A stretch of DNA of 64,000 nucleotides from Ruegeria arenilitoris (GTDB lineage Bacteria; Pseudomonadota; Alphaproteobacteria; Rhodobacterales; Rhodobacteraceae). The notes under the pieces are model-generated. The model worked only from the letters and a program-made list of their open reading frames with translations, had not been told where the DNA came from and ran no database searches. Numbering within the stretch: position 1 is the first letter of the stretch; each line of letters starts with the position of its first letter. Positions 1-9,695 of the stretch are shown here, one piece after another. Both the position numbers and the translations under genes were made by a program. The stretch covers positions 186,001 to 250,000 of the forward strand of contig NZ_WQHX01000006.1 of NCBI RefSeq assembly GCF_013035425.1, written 5' to 3'.

Positions 1-1
1 T

Positions 2-823
2 GGATACGATGATCCAAAGGCGTATTTGACCGACAAGAATTACATGGGCGCAATTGTTGGACGCGTCGCCAACCGGATCGGAGGAGCCAAGTTTTCTTTG
101 GGGACATCCCATTTTGAACTAAACGCAAACGAGGGCCGAAATACCCTGCACGGTGGACCGGCTGGTTTATCTCATCGGTATTGGGACATCTCACGAATTT
201 CGCCGTCCGAAGCTCGGCTTCGTTTGACCTCACCGGATGGGGACAACGGTTTTCCTGGTAAAGTAAAATTTGAGGTTCAGGTAACTCTTGAGTTTCCAAA
301 ACTAGTGTACTCGTTTCACGCGCAACCTGATCGTCCAACACCTATTAGCATTACTCAACACAACTACTACTCTTTAGGCAGTACAACGGGAATTTCCGAA
401 CATAAACTTATGCTCGACTCAAATCAGTTGCTTGAATTCGACGAGGAACACGTCCCATCTGGTAAAATCTGGAATGCGGCAGGCACGGGTTTGGATTTTT
501 CATCAGCAACGGTAATTGGAACGTCCTCACCTGACTTAGACCATTACTACCTGTTTGATAACAATGGAAAACCGGATAACTTGGTTGCAGAATTGGCCGC
601 CCCTTCAGGAGTGACCTTAAGTGTTTTTTCAGATCAACCCGGAGCCCAAGTCTATTCTGGAGCCAAGCTGAAAACTCCGTTTTATCCCAGAGATGGGCTG
701 TGCATTGAACCGTCGGGATATCCCAATGCAATTAATATCCCATCCTTTCCCTCTGTAATATCTACACCAGAAAATCCTTACTGTCAGACACTTACGCTGG
801 AAATTTCCGGGTGCCAGACATGA
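2..823 (+). CDS. Aldose 1-epimerase (galactose mutarotase family), 5' partial
   Basis: Interconverts the alpha and beta anomers of aldoses, the usual first step before an isomerase or kinase. The reading frame is open to the window edge, and its first residues (GYDDPKAY) already match the interior of the family, so the start lies upstream; the TTG at 26 is not a real start. Visible family motifs are TLHGG near residue 50, the catalytic His in TQHNYY (359-361), and the catalytic Glu in CIEPSGYPN (707-709). The length to the stop fits a protein lacking only about 60-70 N-terminal residues. It overlaps the next gene by four bases (ATGA at 820-823), so the two are probably co-transcribed. Its place near the xylose operon suggests it serves xylose or another pentose, but the sequence does not show the substrate. 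Confidence 0.9.
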   Translation, partial: GYDDPKAYLTDKNYMGAIVGRVANRIGGAKFSLGTSHFELNANEGRNTLHGGPAGLSHRYWDISRISPSEARLRLTSPDGDNGFPGKVKFEVQVTLEFPKLVYSFHAQPDRPTPISITQHNYYSLGSTTGISEHKLMLDSNQLLEFDEEHVPSGKIWNAAGTGLDFSSATVIGTSSPDLDHYYLFDNNGKPDNLVAELAAPSGVTLSVFSDQPGAQVYSGAKLKTPFYPRDGLCIEPSGYPNAINIPSFPSVISTPENPYCQTLTLEISGCQT

Positions 824-2121
824 TCTACAAATTGCTTATTTCGATTTTAGGTGTTTTGCTGGTGATGTCATCTGGCGCTCGGGCGCAGTCGTTAGGACCG
901 ACCCCGGAATTCGTCACTCCGGACCTATCAAGTGTTAAGCTGGGGCAACTACTCTTTTTCGACCCTATACTTTCAGGCAACAAAAATATTAGCTGCGCAA
1001 CCTGTCATCACCCAAAACTAGGTACATCAGACGGCTTATCCCTTGGCATCGGAGAGGGTGGTATTGGTTTGGGAACCGAGCGACTGATCGACCTAACGAA
1101 TATTCCAGAACAGCGAATTCCTCGCAATTCGCCTGGTCTTTGGAATCTGGGCGCAACGGAATTTACGACATTCTTTCATGACGGACGACTTGAGACAGAT
1201 CCAGCGCAGCCGAATGGTATAAGAACGCCTTTGGGCATGCACATGAGACCGGGTTTTAAATCTGCTTTGGCGGCACAAGCCATGTTCCCGGTATTGTCGC
1301 CGGATGAAATGGCAGGGCATTATTCAGAAAATGACGTTAGCAAAGCTGTCCGAATGGGGTTCCTAACACAAGTAGGCGGTGCATGGGATCTGATCGCAGC
1401 ACGTGTTGATGCAATTCCGGAATACGAGCGGCGGTTTGAAGAAATTTCGCCGGGTGAAGACATCACCTTCACCGCGATAGCGAATGCGATCGCTGATTTT
1501 ATCGTCTTTGAATGGCGCGCTGACAACAGCGCCTTCGACAGATCAATGCGAGGTGAGGAAGCATTGTCCGAGGAAGCGAGCCTTGGCTTAAAGCTGTTCT
1601 ACGGAAAGGCAGGGTGCAGCGAATGCCACTCTGGGTGGTTCCAGACAGATCACAAATTTCATTCTATAGCGATGCCGCAGATTGGGCCGGGAAAAGCGGC
1701 GCGATTTGAGAACCATGCCAGAGATGATGGACGACTGCGTGTAACCGGCAATCCGGAAGATGCATTTGCGTTTCGCACACCATCTTTGCGGAATGTCACG
1801 TTAACGGCGCCGTACGGGCATAATGGTGCTTTTTCACAACTCGAAGACATCATACGTCATCATCTAGACCCTTCTACATCCTTACGCACGTACTCCGTCG
1901 AATTGGCTCTGTTACCTGAGATCCCGAAATCTGACGACACGCGGTCGCTATTGGACTCGGCTCAGCTAAATGCGATCTTGGACAGCAATGACCTGCCGGA
2001 GATTAGCCTGACAAATAAAGAAATCAGCGCGATCTTGGCCTTTCTCGGCGCTCTGGAAGACCCTGCAAATCGGTTGGGTGTTCCGAAAGAGGTTCCAAGC
2101 GGTCTGCCAGTTGAAAATTAG
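820..2121 (+). CDS. Dihaem cytochrome c peroxidase / MauG-family protein
   Basis: A secreted dihaem c-type cytochrome of the bacterial cytochrome c peroxidase/MauG superfamily, expected in the periplasm where it would reduce peroxide or modify a protein substrate. The N terminus is a Sec signal peptide ending around GARAQ. Two haem-attachment motifs are visible, CATCH (residues 59-63) and CSECH (266-270). The order and spacing fit the two-domain family of about 430 residues. I prefer ATG 820, which overlaps the epimerase stop as ATGA; GTG 811 is an alternative. The gene ends exactly where the opposite-strand CRTAC1-like gene ends (stops at 2119-2121 and 2122-2124), with no spacer. Whether it is a true peroxidase or a MauG-like cofactor-maturation enzyme cannot be read from the sequence. 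Confidence 0.88.
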   Translation: MIYKLLISILGVLLVMSSGARAQSLGPTPEFVTPDLSSVKLGQLLFFDPILSGNKNISCATCHHPKLGTSDGLSLGIGEGGIGLGTERLIDLTNIPEQRIPRNSPGLWNLGATEFTTFFHDGRLETDPAQPNGIRTPLGMHMRPGFKSALAAQAMFPVLSPDEMAGHYSENDVSKAVRMGFLTQVGGAWDLIAARVDAIPEYERRFEEISPGEDITFTAIANAIADFIVFEWRADNSAFDRSMRGEEALSEEASLGLKLFYGKAGCSECHSGWFQTDHKFHSIAMPQIGPGKAARFENHARDDGRLRVTGNPEDAFAFRTPSLRNVTLTAPYGHNGAFSQLEDIIRHHLDPSTSLRTYSVELALLPEIPKSDDTRSLLDSAQLNAILDSNDLPEISLTNKEISAILAFLGALEDPANRLGVPKEVPSGLPVEN

Positions 2122-3633
2122 TTACCTAGTTACTCTGACTATCTGGTTTGGGGTATAGGCCTGCCAGTCACCTTCGACGCCATCGGGCCAAATGACCCTA
2201 ACTGTAACAAGCTCGTCATAACCAAGCCCAAAATGATGAAGACCTGCAATCCCGCTTGCGTGGCCTCCTCCAATAGTTATTTCTCTGACTTGCCGTCCAA
2301 TCGAAGTTTCGATCTCGATAAATCCACCCACCGCCATTCGATTGGGTCGCTTCTGCACGACATCCAACATCAACCAGTTCCCAGTTTGGAGCTGGTTTTG
2401 ATAGACTTCGAGTTCACTTCCCCGATTGACTACCACCAAGTCCAGTTTGCCGTCGTTGTTCAAATCCATGATTGCCGCGCCACGGGACTTGGACATGGAT
2501 GCGATGCCCGCTTCAACCGAAGCTTCAAAGAATTGACCGTCCCTTTGTTGCAATAACATGTTGTTAGGATCGTAAAGGGCAGCATCGGGCATCTGCTCAA
2601 CATTTCCTTTGGCTACGAAAATATCGTCTAAACCATCATTGTTAAAATCGCCGAACTGGGCGTGCCATCCAGTCGAAGGGCGACCGTCGCCCCCTACGTG
2701 TGGCCTGTGGGCCGTTGTACCTTTTTCATAAGTTGCGTCGCGCCATGTTGGCCCATCGACATCGGAGTCGAAAACCTGAAGTTTCTGATCGCCCATTGAT
2801 GTAAGGTAAACTTCGGGAAACCCATCGCCGTTTAGATCACGTGACGCGATACCCATCCCCCAGATTGAGTATGGCATCCATCCCTCTTCAAGCGAATAAA
2901 GCCGTGGCGCAGGTTCCATGGCCCATAACTGTTCTTGCCCATCGTTGACATAATAATGCCGGTCATTACTGACCCGAAGGTCTGCACGGCCGTTTCGTGC
3001 CCAGTCTGAAAACAGGATGGACAGTGAGCAGTGACCTGGCTCCAAATGTTCCGGCTTGCGGTATTTCCCTTCCTCTGGGCGATAAAGAACAGTTGGTCCG
3101 CAGGTTCCGAAAGGACCATTTGGATCGAACCGATCAACATAGGTTCCAAACGCCAAAGTAGGCAGTGTTTGTCTGCCTTCCCATGTCGCCGAGAAACCTG
3201 TTGTCCAATGATCCTCGGCCTGAAAATCAAATTCACTGAATGGGCTAAATTCACAATCAAGATTGCCTTTAAACAAAAGGTCATCGCCCACGCGCAAGAC
3301 AACAAGATCAAGGATGCCATCGCTATCGACATCAATCGGATAACCCCCGGTCACCCCAGTCAGTGACAATTCATCAGGTGTATCGATTGTAAACGAAATT
3401 TTGTCGGAGGATGTGTTTTTGAAAAGTTGAGATCGATTGGAACCGCCCGCCACAAATAGCTCGGGCAATTCGTCACCATTGCAATCGAAAACGGCTACAC
3501 CTCCACCGACGAAATGTTCCCAACCACCGTCGTATACATGTGCAGGAATTTCTACTGTCGCAAAACTTGGGATTTTTGTCTCGGCATCGGCAGCCGTCGC
3601 GACTACGATCGAAACGATAAGCTCAGGCCGCAT
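2122..3633 (-). CDS. CRTAC1-like protein: FG-GAP/VCBS repeats plus ASPIC/UnbV domain
   Basis: A secreted beta-propeller-like protein. The first residues (MRPELIVSIVVATAADA) look like a short Sec signal peptide. The body carries repeated Asp-rich calcium-binding-type loops, DCNGDELPE, DVDSDGILD, DLNGDGFPE, DFNNDGLDD and DLNNDGKLD, typical of FG-GAP/VCBS repeats. The last 80 or so residues (from NWLMLDV to the end, with IGGGHASG and VIWPDG) match the ASPIC/UnbV module that follows such repeats in CRTAC1-family proteins. The start codon overlaps the end of the ROK regulator gene by 11 bases, so it is probably transcribed after the regulator. It faces the MauG-like gene tail to tail. The function of bacterial members is largely unknown; extracytoplasmic binding is an inference. 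Confidence 0.85.
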   Translation of the reverse strand: MRPELIVSIVVATAADAETKIPSFATVEIPAHVYDGGWEHFVGGGVAVFDCNGDELPELFVAGGSNRSQLFKNTSSDKISFTIDTPDELSLTGVTGGYPIDVDSDGILDLVVLRVGDDLLFKGNLDCEFSPFSEFDFQAEDHWTTGFSATWEGRQTLPTLAFGTYVDRFDPNGPFGTCGPTVLYRPEEGKYRKPEHLEPGHCSLSILFSDWARNGRADLRVSNDRHYYVNDGQEQLWAMEPAPRLYSLEEGWMPYSIWGMGIASRDLNGDGFPEVYLTSMGDQKLQVFDSDVDGPTWRDATYEKGTTAHRPHVGGDGRPSTGWHAQFGDFNNDGLDDIFVAKGNVEQMPDAALYDPNNMLLQQRDGQFFEASVEAGIASMSKSRGAAIMDLNNDGKLDLVVVNRGSELEVYQNQLQTGNWLMLDVVQKRPNRMAVGGFIEIETSIGRQVREITIGGGHASGIAGLHHFGLGYDELVTVRVIWPDGVEGDWQAYTPNQIVRVTR

Positions 3634-4840
3634 TCGTCGGCAACTCTTTGACTTTAAGAATCGACACCTGTTCGATGCCGTATGCAGCCGCGCCCTTGGC
3701 CCACATCAGATCACCCCAGTGATGTACTTTTATGTCGGGCAAAGGAGCATCTACGTTGGCTACTCCGCTCTGAATCCGATCCATGACTTCGTCCGAACAC
3801 AAATGTTCAAAACTCATCTGGGCGCCAGACAAAATGATGCACTCTGGGTCAAACAAGTTGATCAAATTGGAGATCCCAAGACCAAACATCTGACCGGCTC
3901 GATTCAGTACTGATATCGCCATTTGCTCACCCGAGTTGGCCCGTTCGTGTATATCGGATACCGTTTCTGGCTTTCTATCTTGCGTCGCAACGGTCATCTC
4001 TCTGATCAGAGCATAATCACCGACGTAAGCTTCAAGGCACCCTCGCTGACCGCATTGGCACAAAGCACCATCCAGTTGAACTTTTGCGTGGCCAAATTCA
4101 GCTCCACACCCGCGCTCTCCTCGGTATAGTTTTCCATCCAGCACAATTCCAAGGCCGACACCGTGTTCGATTGTAACGACAAGAAAGTTCCTGAGCCCGA
4201 TTCCCAATCCAAAAAGCTGTTCCGCCTTTGCAACCAGATTTGCATCATTTTCGATAAACGCAGGGCAGGGAATATATTCCTTGAACAATCGACTAAAATC
4301 CACGTTTCGCTCGGTCAAGGATGACGACCAATGAACAAAATTCCTTTTTGCATCCACCAGTCCTGCTATCCCAATTGATACACCAGACAAGTCACCAATC
4401 GTCATTTCTGTCCGTGAACAAGCCTCTTCCAGTGCAGTGTATATTGTTTTCACCAAATCGCGTGGCGACATACTGGTTTTGTTCAAGGAATGCGTGTGCA
4501 AGGTGACTTCTTTGCCTTCAAAGTCGACCAACAAAACTGAAATTACTTGTCGTGCGATTTTCAAACCTGCAACGAAATAAGAGCTTCCGTCCAGTTGCAG
4601 TAAAACTCTTGGCCTGCCTCGTTTCGCAGATTTCGACTTTGATTCCCCTACAACCTCTTTGATCAACCCGGCTGAAATTAGATCGGCGGTAGCAGCGGTA
4701 ACCGTTGCAGGGCTGGTATTCAAAGCAGTGGCAATATCAATACGCGATGTCGCCCCTCTTGTTCTAATGTGTTCGAGAACCCGCAAGCGGGTGGCATTCC
4801 TTTGGTCCAAGGAAACCGGCGAGTCCTTGTTGCTTAGCAT
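3623..4840 (-). CDS. xylR: ROK-family transcriptional regulator, probable xylose repressor (XylR)
   Basis: A 405-residue ROK (NagC/XylR) regulator. An N-terminal winged helix-turn-helix (about residues 15-65, with SRIDIATALNTSPATVTAA) is followed by a sugar-kinase-like ROK domain with ENDAN and the zinc motif CQCGQRGCLEAY. These proteins bind an operator until a sugar binds the kinase-like domain. The gene is divergent from xylF, and a 16-bp palindrome lies between them, which supports control of xylFHGA; this is inferred. The ATG is preceded by AGGAAAG at a good distance. The next gene on this strand, the CRTAC1-like protein, starts inside its 3' end. The ligand is assigned as xylose only from the adjacent operon. 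Confidence 0.88.
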   Translation of the reverse strand: MLSNKDSPVSLDQRNATRLRVLEHIRTRGATSRIDIATALNTSPATVTAATADLISAGLIKEVVGESKSKSAKRGRPRVLLQLDGSSYFVAGLKIARQVISVLLVDFEGKEVTLHTHSLNKTSMSPRDLVKTIYTALEEACSRTEMTIGDLSGVSIGIAGLVDAKRNFVHWSSSLTERNVDFSRLFKEYIPCPAFIENDANLVAKAEQLFGLGIGLRNFLVVTIEHGVGLGIVLDGKLYRGERGCGAEFGHAKVQLDGALCQCGQRGCLEAYVGDYALIREMTVATQDRKPETVSDIHERANSGEQMAISVLNRAGQMFGLGISNLINLFDPECIILSGAQMSFEHLCSDEVMDRIQSGVANVDAPLPDIKVHHWGDLMWAKGAAAYGIEQVSILKVKELPTNAA

Positions 4841-4898
4841 TCTTTCCTCGCGAATCTCGTCATTTGGTCAATCTATTAGGAAATTCACGCGCCCGATA

Positions 4899-4914
4899 GG
4901 TTAAATATTTTACC
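4899..4914. promoter_or_regulatory. Candidate ROK/XylR operator
   Basis: GGTTAAATATTTTACC is a 16-bp inverted repeat with seven of eight base pairs matching. It lies in the 150-bp space between the divergent ROK gene and xylF. AT-rich palindromes of this kind are typical of ROK repressor operators. The position, 77 bp before the xylF start, fits control of both promoters. No clear -35/-10 pair could be assigned with confidence. Confidence 0.55.
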
Positions 4915-4990
4915 CGCTGAAATAAATATGGTACTCAAAATTCGAGAGTCACGAATCACGACAGGATGACTCGGCATTTGGGAGGAAATC

Positions 4991-6010
4991 ATGAAAAGAA
5001 TTCTCAGCTTTTCGGCTGCGGTTGCATTGATGGGCTCGGCTGTTTTTGCAGACCCCGTTGTTGGCGTAAGCTGGTCAAACTTTCAGGAAGAACGCTGGAA
5101 GACAGACGAAGCGGCGATCAAATCAGCATTAGAAGCAGGCGGCGCTGAATACATCTCAGCGGATGCTCAATCGTCTTCTGCAAAACAGCTGTCGGACATT
5201 GAAAGCCTTATCGCTCAGGGTGTGGACGCACTGATCATTCTTGCACAAGACGCACAAGCAATCGGCCCGGCAGTACAGGCCGCTGCTGATGAGGGTATTC
5301 CTGTCATAGCGTATGATCGATTGATCGAAGACGATCGTGCGTTCTATCTGACTTTTGACAATGTCGAAGTTGGCCGGATGCAGGCGCGTGCAGTCTTTGA
5401 CGCGATGCCAAAGGGTAATTACGTCATGATCAAAGGGTCGCCGACCGACCCGAATGCCGATTTCCTACGGGGCGGACAGCAAGAAATCATTCAGGCTGCA
5501 GTTGACAGCGGAGACATTGTAATTGTCGGTGAGGCATATACTGACGGCTGGCTTCCGGCAAACGCGCAGCGTAATATGGAACAAATTCTGACAGCGAACG
5601 AAAACAATGTCGATGCCGTTGTTGCCTCTAATGACGGAACTGCCGGCGGTGTTGTAGCTGCTCTGACCGCACAGGGCATGGAAGGTATTCCCGTCTCGGG
5701 ACAGGATGGCGACCATGCGGCGTTGAACCGGGTCGCTTTGGGAACCCAAACAGTATCGGTTTGGAAAGACGCGCGCGAACTTGGGAAAGCGGCAGGCGAA
5801 ATCGCAGTGGCTCTTAGTGGCGGTACCAGCCCAGGTGACATCGAAGGCGCGGTCAGCTGGACATCGCCTGGTGGCACCGAGATGAATTCGGTATTCCTTG
5901 CCCCGGTACCAATCACAAAAGACAACCTTTCGGTCGTTGTAGATGCCGGTTGGATTCCACTAGCAGACCTTTGCCAGGGTGTTGAAAACGGACCTGCACC
6001 CTGTAACTAA
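4991..6010 (+). CDS. xylF: D-xylose ABC transporter, periplasmic substrate-binding protein
   Basis: A 339-residue sugar-binding protein of the XylF/RbsB type that captures xylose in the periplasm and delivers it to XylHG. The signal peptide covers residues 1-20 (cleavage after AVFA). The mature chain begins VVGVSWSNFQEERW, the start characteristic of XylF. Other family-typical stretches are SLIAQGVDALIILAQD, IAYDRLI, KGSPTDPNADFL and SNDGTAGGV. It has a strong ribosome-binding site (GGGAGGAAATC before ATG). It is the first gene of an operon with xylH, xylG and xylA, and a stable hairpin follows its stop, which probably keeps its mRNA segment more abundant than the downstream part. Confidence 0.95.
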   Translation: MKRILSFSAAVALMGSAVFADPVVGVSWSNFQEERWKTDEAAIKSALEAGGAEYISADAQSSSAKQLSDIESLIAQGVDALIILAQDAQAIGPAVQAAADEGIPVIAYDRLIEDDRAFYLTFDNVEVGRMQARAVFDAMPKGNYVMIKGSPTDPNADFLRGGQQEIIQAAVDSGDIVIVGEAYTDGWLPANAQRNMEQILTANENNVDAVVASNDGTAGGVVAALTAQGMEGIPVSGQDGDHAALNRVALGTQTVSVWKDARELGKAAGEIAVALSGGTSPGDIEGAVSWTSPGGTEMNSVFLAPVPITKDNLSVVVDAGWIPLADLCQGVENGPAPCN

Positions 6011-6017
6011 AACACGC

Positions 6018-6043
6018 TGTCCCCGGCCCTCAGGTCGGGGACA
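6018..6043 (+). promoter_or_regulatory. Intercistronic hairpin between xylF and xylH
   Basis: TGTCCCCGGCC, loop CTCA, then GGTCGGGGACA: an 11-bp stem with one G-U pair and a four-base loop, eight bases after the xylF stop. No run of T follows, so it is more likely an mRNA-stabilising or partial-termination element. Such elements commonly raise binding-protein expression above that of the membrane parts. Confidence 0.75.
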
Positions 6044-6067
6044 CTAGCTGAATATGAAAGATCGGAA

Positions 6068-7366
6068 ATGACCGAAACTTCGTCTCAGCCGGTTCCTCAA
6101 AAAGCAAAGGCCAGCCTATTCCAACAATTGGAATTGGACATGCGGCTTTTGGGAATGATCGGCGCGTTCGTCATCCTTTGCATTGGCTTCAACATCGTCA
6201 CAGACGGGCGGTTCCTTACACCGCGAAACCTGTTCAACTTATCGATTCAGACCGTGTCAGTGGCAATTATGGCGTGCGGAATGGTTTTCATAATCGTCAC
6301 ACGCCACATCGACCTGTCAGTGGGTGCACTGTTGGCAACGACCTCTGCAGTAATGGCAATGACTCAGACCGAGTTATTGCCCCACATGTTGGGCATGGGT
6401 TTGAACAATCCGGCAACCTGGGCAATCACAATTGTAATCGGACTTTTGGTCGGAACCCTGATCGGAGCATTTCATGGGTGGATGGTCGGCTATCTTACGA
6501 TCCCGGCATTCATTGTGACTCTTGGCGGATTTCTGGTTTGGCGAAACGTTGCTTGGTATCTGACCAGCGGACAGACTATCGGCCCCTTGGACAGCAACTT
6601 TCTAAAGTTCGGCGGAACCAACGGAACATTGGGCACCACGGCAAGTTGGATGTTTGGTTTTCTGGCCGCGGCAGTCGCAATATGGGCATTGTGGAGCAGC
6701 AGGCGAGCAAAAGCTGCACACGGTTTTCCCGTCAAACCAGTTTGGGCGGAGTCAACCCTTGCAGCTATCATGACAGTCTCCATCCTGGGTTACGTTTACA
6801 TTGTAAACAGCTACCAAATACCTACCCGCAGATTGGAACGCATGTTTGAGGCACGCGGCGAAACAATGCCCGAAGGGTTAGTCGTTGGCTACGGCATTCC
6901 AATTTCGGTTCTAATTCTGATCATTGTGGCAGTCATTTTGACAGTTGTGGCGCGTAAAACGAGATTTGGTCGCTATATATTTGCGACTGGTGGCAATCCC
7001 GACGCCGCTGAGCTTTCCGGTATCAACACCCGGTGGTTAACCGTAAAGGTTTTCGCTCTTATGGGATTCCTTTGTGCCGTTTCAGCAGTGGTCGCCTCTG
7101 CGCGATTGGCCAATCATTCCAATGACATCGGCACGCTTGACGAACTAAGGGTGATTGCCGCTGCAGTCATCGGAGGTACAGCCCTGTCAGGTGGAATCGG
7201 GACGATATACGGCGCGATATTGGGCGCACTAATCATGCAGGCCCTTCAATCTGGCATGGCCATGGTAGGTGTCGACGCACCGTTTCAGAACATTGTCGTC
7301 GGCACTGTTTTGGTCTTGGCCGTCTATATCGACATTGTCTACCGCAAGCGTTTGGGGGCAAAGTGA
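6068..7366 (+). CDS. xylH: D-xylose ABC transporter permease
   Basis: The membrane channel subunit (432 residues) of the xylose importer, of the RbsC/XylH branched-chain-permease fold. About ten hydrophobic segments are visible in the inner membrane. Family hallmarks include [17 protein letters not shown] early on, the [10 protein letters not shown] segment, and [14 protein letters not shown] with [16 protein letters not shown] near the end. The long hydrophilic loop after [10 protein letters not shown] is typical of XylH and accounts for its size compared with RbsC. The start ATG has a weak ribosome-binding site (GATCGGAA). Its stop overlaps the start of xylG (TGATG), so translation is coupled. 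Confidence 0.93.
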   Translation: MTETSSQPVPQKAKASLFQQLELDMRLLGMIGAFVILCIGFNIVTDGRFLTPRNLFNLSIQTVSVAIMACGMVFIIVTRHIDLSVGALLATTSAVMAMTQTELLPHMLGMGLNNPATWAITIVIGLLVGTLIGAFHGWMVGYLTIPAFIVTLGGFLVWRNVAWYLTSGQTIGPLDSNFLKFGGTNGTLGTTASWMFGFLAAAVAIWALWSSRRAKAAHGFPVKPVWAESTLAAIMTVSILGYVYIVNSYQIPTRRLERMFEARGETMPEGLVVGYGIPISVLILIIVAVILTVVARKTRFGRYIFATGGNPDAAELSGINTRWLTVKVFALMGFLCAVSAVVASARLANHSNDIGTLDELRVIAAAVIGGTALSGGIGTIYGAILGALIMQALQSGMAMVGVDAPFQNIVVGTVLVLAVYIDIVYRKRLGAK

Positions 7367-8169
7367 TGCAAGATCAGGACACAAAAAATACGACCGCAAA
7401 TATGGGCCGGGGGTCAGGTGCGCCTCCGTTAGTGGAAATGCGCGACATTTCCATATCATTCGGCGGTATCAAAGCGGTTGATCACGTCTCGGTCGATCTT
7501 TACCCCGGTGAAGTTGTTGGACTTTTAGGCCACAACGGAGCAGGCAAATCGACGCTGATTAAGGTTTTGTCTGGTGCCTATCAAATGGACCAAGGCGAAA
7601 TTCTGATTGACGGCAAGCCAGTCGACATTGACAACCCGCGTGACGCCAGGGCCAACAACATCGAAACTATCTATCAAACTCTGGCTTTGGCTGACAACTT
7701 GGATGCAACATCCAATCTCTTTCTCGGACGAGAAATGGTCACTCCGATGGGGTTGGTAAATGACGCCGCGATGGAGGCTGAATGCCGAAAAATTATGGCT
7801 CAGTTGAACCCAAACTTTCAAAAGTTCAACGATCCGGTCTCAGCCCTATCCGGTGGACAAAGACAGTCGGTTGCGATTGCCAGGGCGGTTTATTTTAACG
7901 CCCGAATTTTGATTATGGACGAACCAACCGCTGCGTTGGGGCCACACGAAACACAGATGGTTGCCGACTTGATCCACCAGTTAAAGGCACAGGGAATAGG
8001 AATTTTTCTGATCGATCACGATGTGCACGCCGTTATGGAGTTGTGTGACCGGGCATCCGTTATGAAGAACGGAAAACTGGTAGGAACAGTGAACATCGCC
8101 GATGTGACAGACGATGACCTTTTATCCATGATCATCCTCGGCAAGCAGCCCGGGCAAACGGCAGATTAG
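7366..8169 (+). CDS. xylG: Sugar ABC transporter ATP-binding protein, single-domain XylG
   Basis: The ATPase that powers XylFH. Walker A (GHNGAGKST, about residue 55), Q-loop (IYQTLALAD), signature (LSGGQRQ), Walker B ([11 protein letters not shown]) and the switch His ([10 protein letters not shown]) are all present. The protein has one nucleotide-binding domain (267 residues) and must act as a homodimer, unlike the tandem two-domain XylG of enterics (about 510 residues). Single-domain partners of XylH are usual in alphaproteobacteria. I chose ATG 7366, which overlaps the xylH stop by one base, rather than the GTG just before it. The gene is followed nine bases later by xylA. Confidence 0.92.
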   Translation: MQDQDTKNTTANMGRGSGAPPLVEMRDISISFGGIKAVDHVSVDLYPGEVVGLLGHNGAGKSTLIKVLSGAYQMDQGEILIDGKPVDIDNPRDARANNIETIYQTLALADNLDATSNLFLGREMVTPMGLVNDAAMEAECRKIMAQLNPNFQKFNDPVSALSGGQRQSVAIARAVYFNARILIMDEPTAALGPHETQMVADLIHQLKAQGIGIFLIDHDVHAVMELCDRASVMKNGKLVGTVNIADVTDDDLLSMIILGKQPGQTAD

Positions 8170-8178
8170 GGGGCAACT

Positions 8179-9486
8179 ATGATTAGTGATTTCTTTGAGG
8201 GGATTGAAAAAGCCCAATTTGAAGGCGCGGAAAGTACAAACCCGCTGGCCTTCCGCCATTACAACCCGGACGAGATAGTCTTGGGCAAGCGCATGGAAGA
8301 TCACTTGCGATTTGCCGTAGCGTGGTGGCATTCGTTTGCTTGGGAGGGAGGAGACCCTTTCGGCGGCGCCACATTTGAACGCCCATGGCATCCCCAGGAT
8401 GACATGGGACGGGCCAAGATGAAGGCCGATGTGGCGTTCGAGATGTTTGAAATTCTTGGACAACCCTATTTTTGCTGGCACGATGCCGATATCCGACCCG
8501 AGCAGGGGGATTTTGCTGCCAACCTGAAGACTCTTGAAGAAATCACCGACTATATCGGTGAAAAGATGCAATCGGTTGGCACAAAGCTTTTGTGGGGAAC
8601 GGCGAATATGTTCAGTCATCGCCGCTGGATGGCTGGCGCAAGCACCAACCCTGATCCTGATGTGTTTGCTTTTGCTGCTGCCACCGTGAAGTCATGCATT
8701 GACGCCACCCATAAGCTCGGCGGAGAAAATTATGTGCTGTGGGGCGGGCGTGAAGGATACGAGACCCTTTTGAACACAGACATGCAAGCAGAGCTCGATC
8801 ACATGGGCCGTTTTCTGAGCATGGTTGTCGACTACAAGCACAAGATCGGATTCAAGGGAACCATTCTGGTAGAACCCAAGCCGCAAGAACCATCAAAGCA
8901 CCAGTATGACTTCGACGCGGCAACCTGCATCGGGTTTCTAAGAAAATACGGACTGGAAAACGACGTAAAGCTAAACTTGGAACAGGGCCATGCTATCTTA
9001 GCCGGCCACAGTTTTGAGCATGAAATAGCGGTGGCCACCGCAGAAGGAATGCTCGGTTCCATCGACATGAACCGGAACGATTATCAGTCTGGCTGGGACA
9101 CAGACCAATTTCCCAACAATACGCCCGAAGTTGCCTTAGCCTACTATCACATATTGAAGTCAGGAGGTTTTTCGACAGGGGGAACAAACTTTGACGCAAA
9201 ACTGCGCCGTCAGTCGATTGACCCACAAGACCTAATTGCAGCACATATTGGAGCCATGGATATCTGCGCGCGAGGGCTTAAGGCGGCAGCGGCAATGGTC
9301 GAGGACGGCGGCCTGGAAATGGAGTTGGCGAAGAGATATTCAGGTTGGCAAACAGACGAGGCTCAGTCCATGTTGGAGTCTGGCCTGGAAGAAATTACTG
9401 CTCGTGTTTTGGATCAAGGGATAAATCCCAAGCCGTGTTCGGGACAGCAAGAGTATTTGGAAAACTACGTAAACCGATTTGTCTGA
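8179..9486 (+). CDS. xylA: Xylose isomerase
   Basis: Converts D-xylose to D-xylulose in the cytoplasm, using divalent metal ions. The 435-residue protein has the family's catalytic His in [10 protein letters not shown], the metal-binding stretch [41 protein letters not shown] and [11 protein letters not shown]. Length and motif order are those of the long, class II xylose isomerases. The ribosome-binding site (AGGGGG) is well placed. It closes the xylFHGA operon. The partner xylulokinase (xylB) is not in the visible sequence, so either it is encoded elsewhere or the operon has lost it. Confidence 0.96.
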   Translation: MISDFFEGIEKAQFEGAESTNPLAFRHYNPDEIVLGKRMEDHLRFAVAWWHSFAWEGGDPFGGATFERPWHPQDDMGRAKMKADVAFEMFEILGQPYFCWHDADIRPEQGDFAANLKTLEEITDYIGEKMQSVGTKLLWGTANMFSHRRWMAGASTNPDPDVFAFAAATVKSCIDATHKLGGENYVLWGGREGYETLLNTDMQAELDHMGRFLSMVVDYKHKIGFKGTILVEPKPQEPSKHQYDFDAATCIGFLRKYGLENDVKLNLEQGHAILAGHSFEHEIAVATAEGMLGSIDMNRNDYQSGWDTDQFPNNTPEVALAYYHILKSGGFSTGGTNFDAKLRRQSIDPQDLIAAHIGAMDICARGLKAAAAMVEDGGLEMELAKRYSGWQTDEAQSMLESGLEEITARVLDQGINPKPCSGQQEYLENYVNRFV

Positions 9487-9695
9487 TCGAAGCAGACAGC
9501 AGGACGTTTGAGGACAAAAAAGACATCCCGGAAACGTTCACGAAAAACAGCAAATTCTGATAATGGCTTCTTCACCAAGACGCAAACAAGCTCAGACCAA
9601 AGCAAGGACTCGGTCAACGCTCTGGCCGAGTCAACTTTTACAGGCAATCCGAAGAGGAGACGGAACCAATTGCATGGTTGCGGCATCCCAATGCA

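Noticed and set aside
6018-6043. xylF-xylH hairpin as a full terminator
   Set aside because: No T-run follows, and xylH, xylG and xylA would then lack a transcript.
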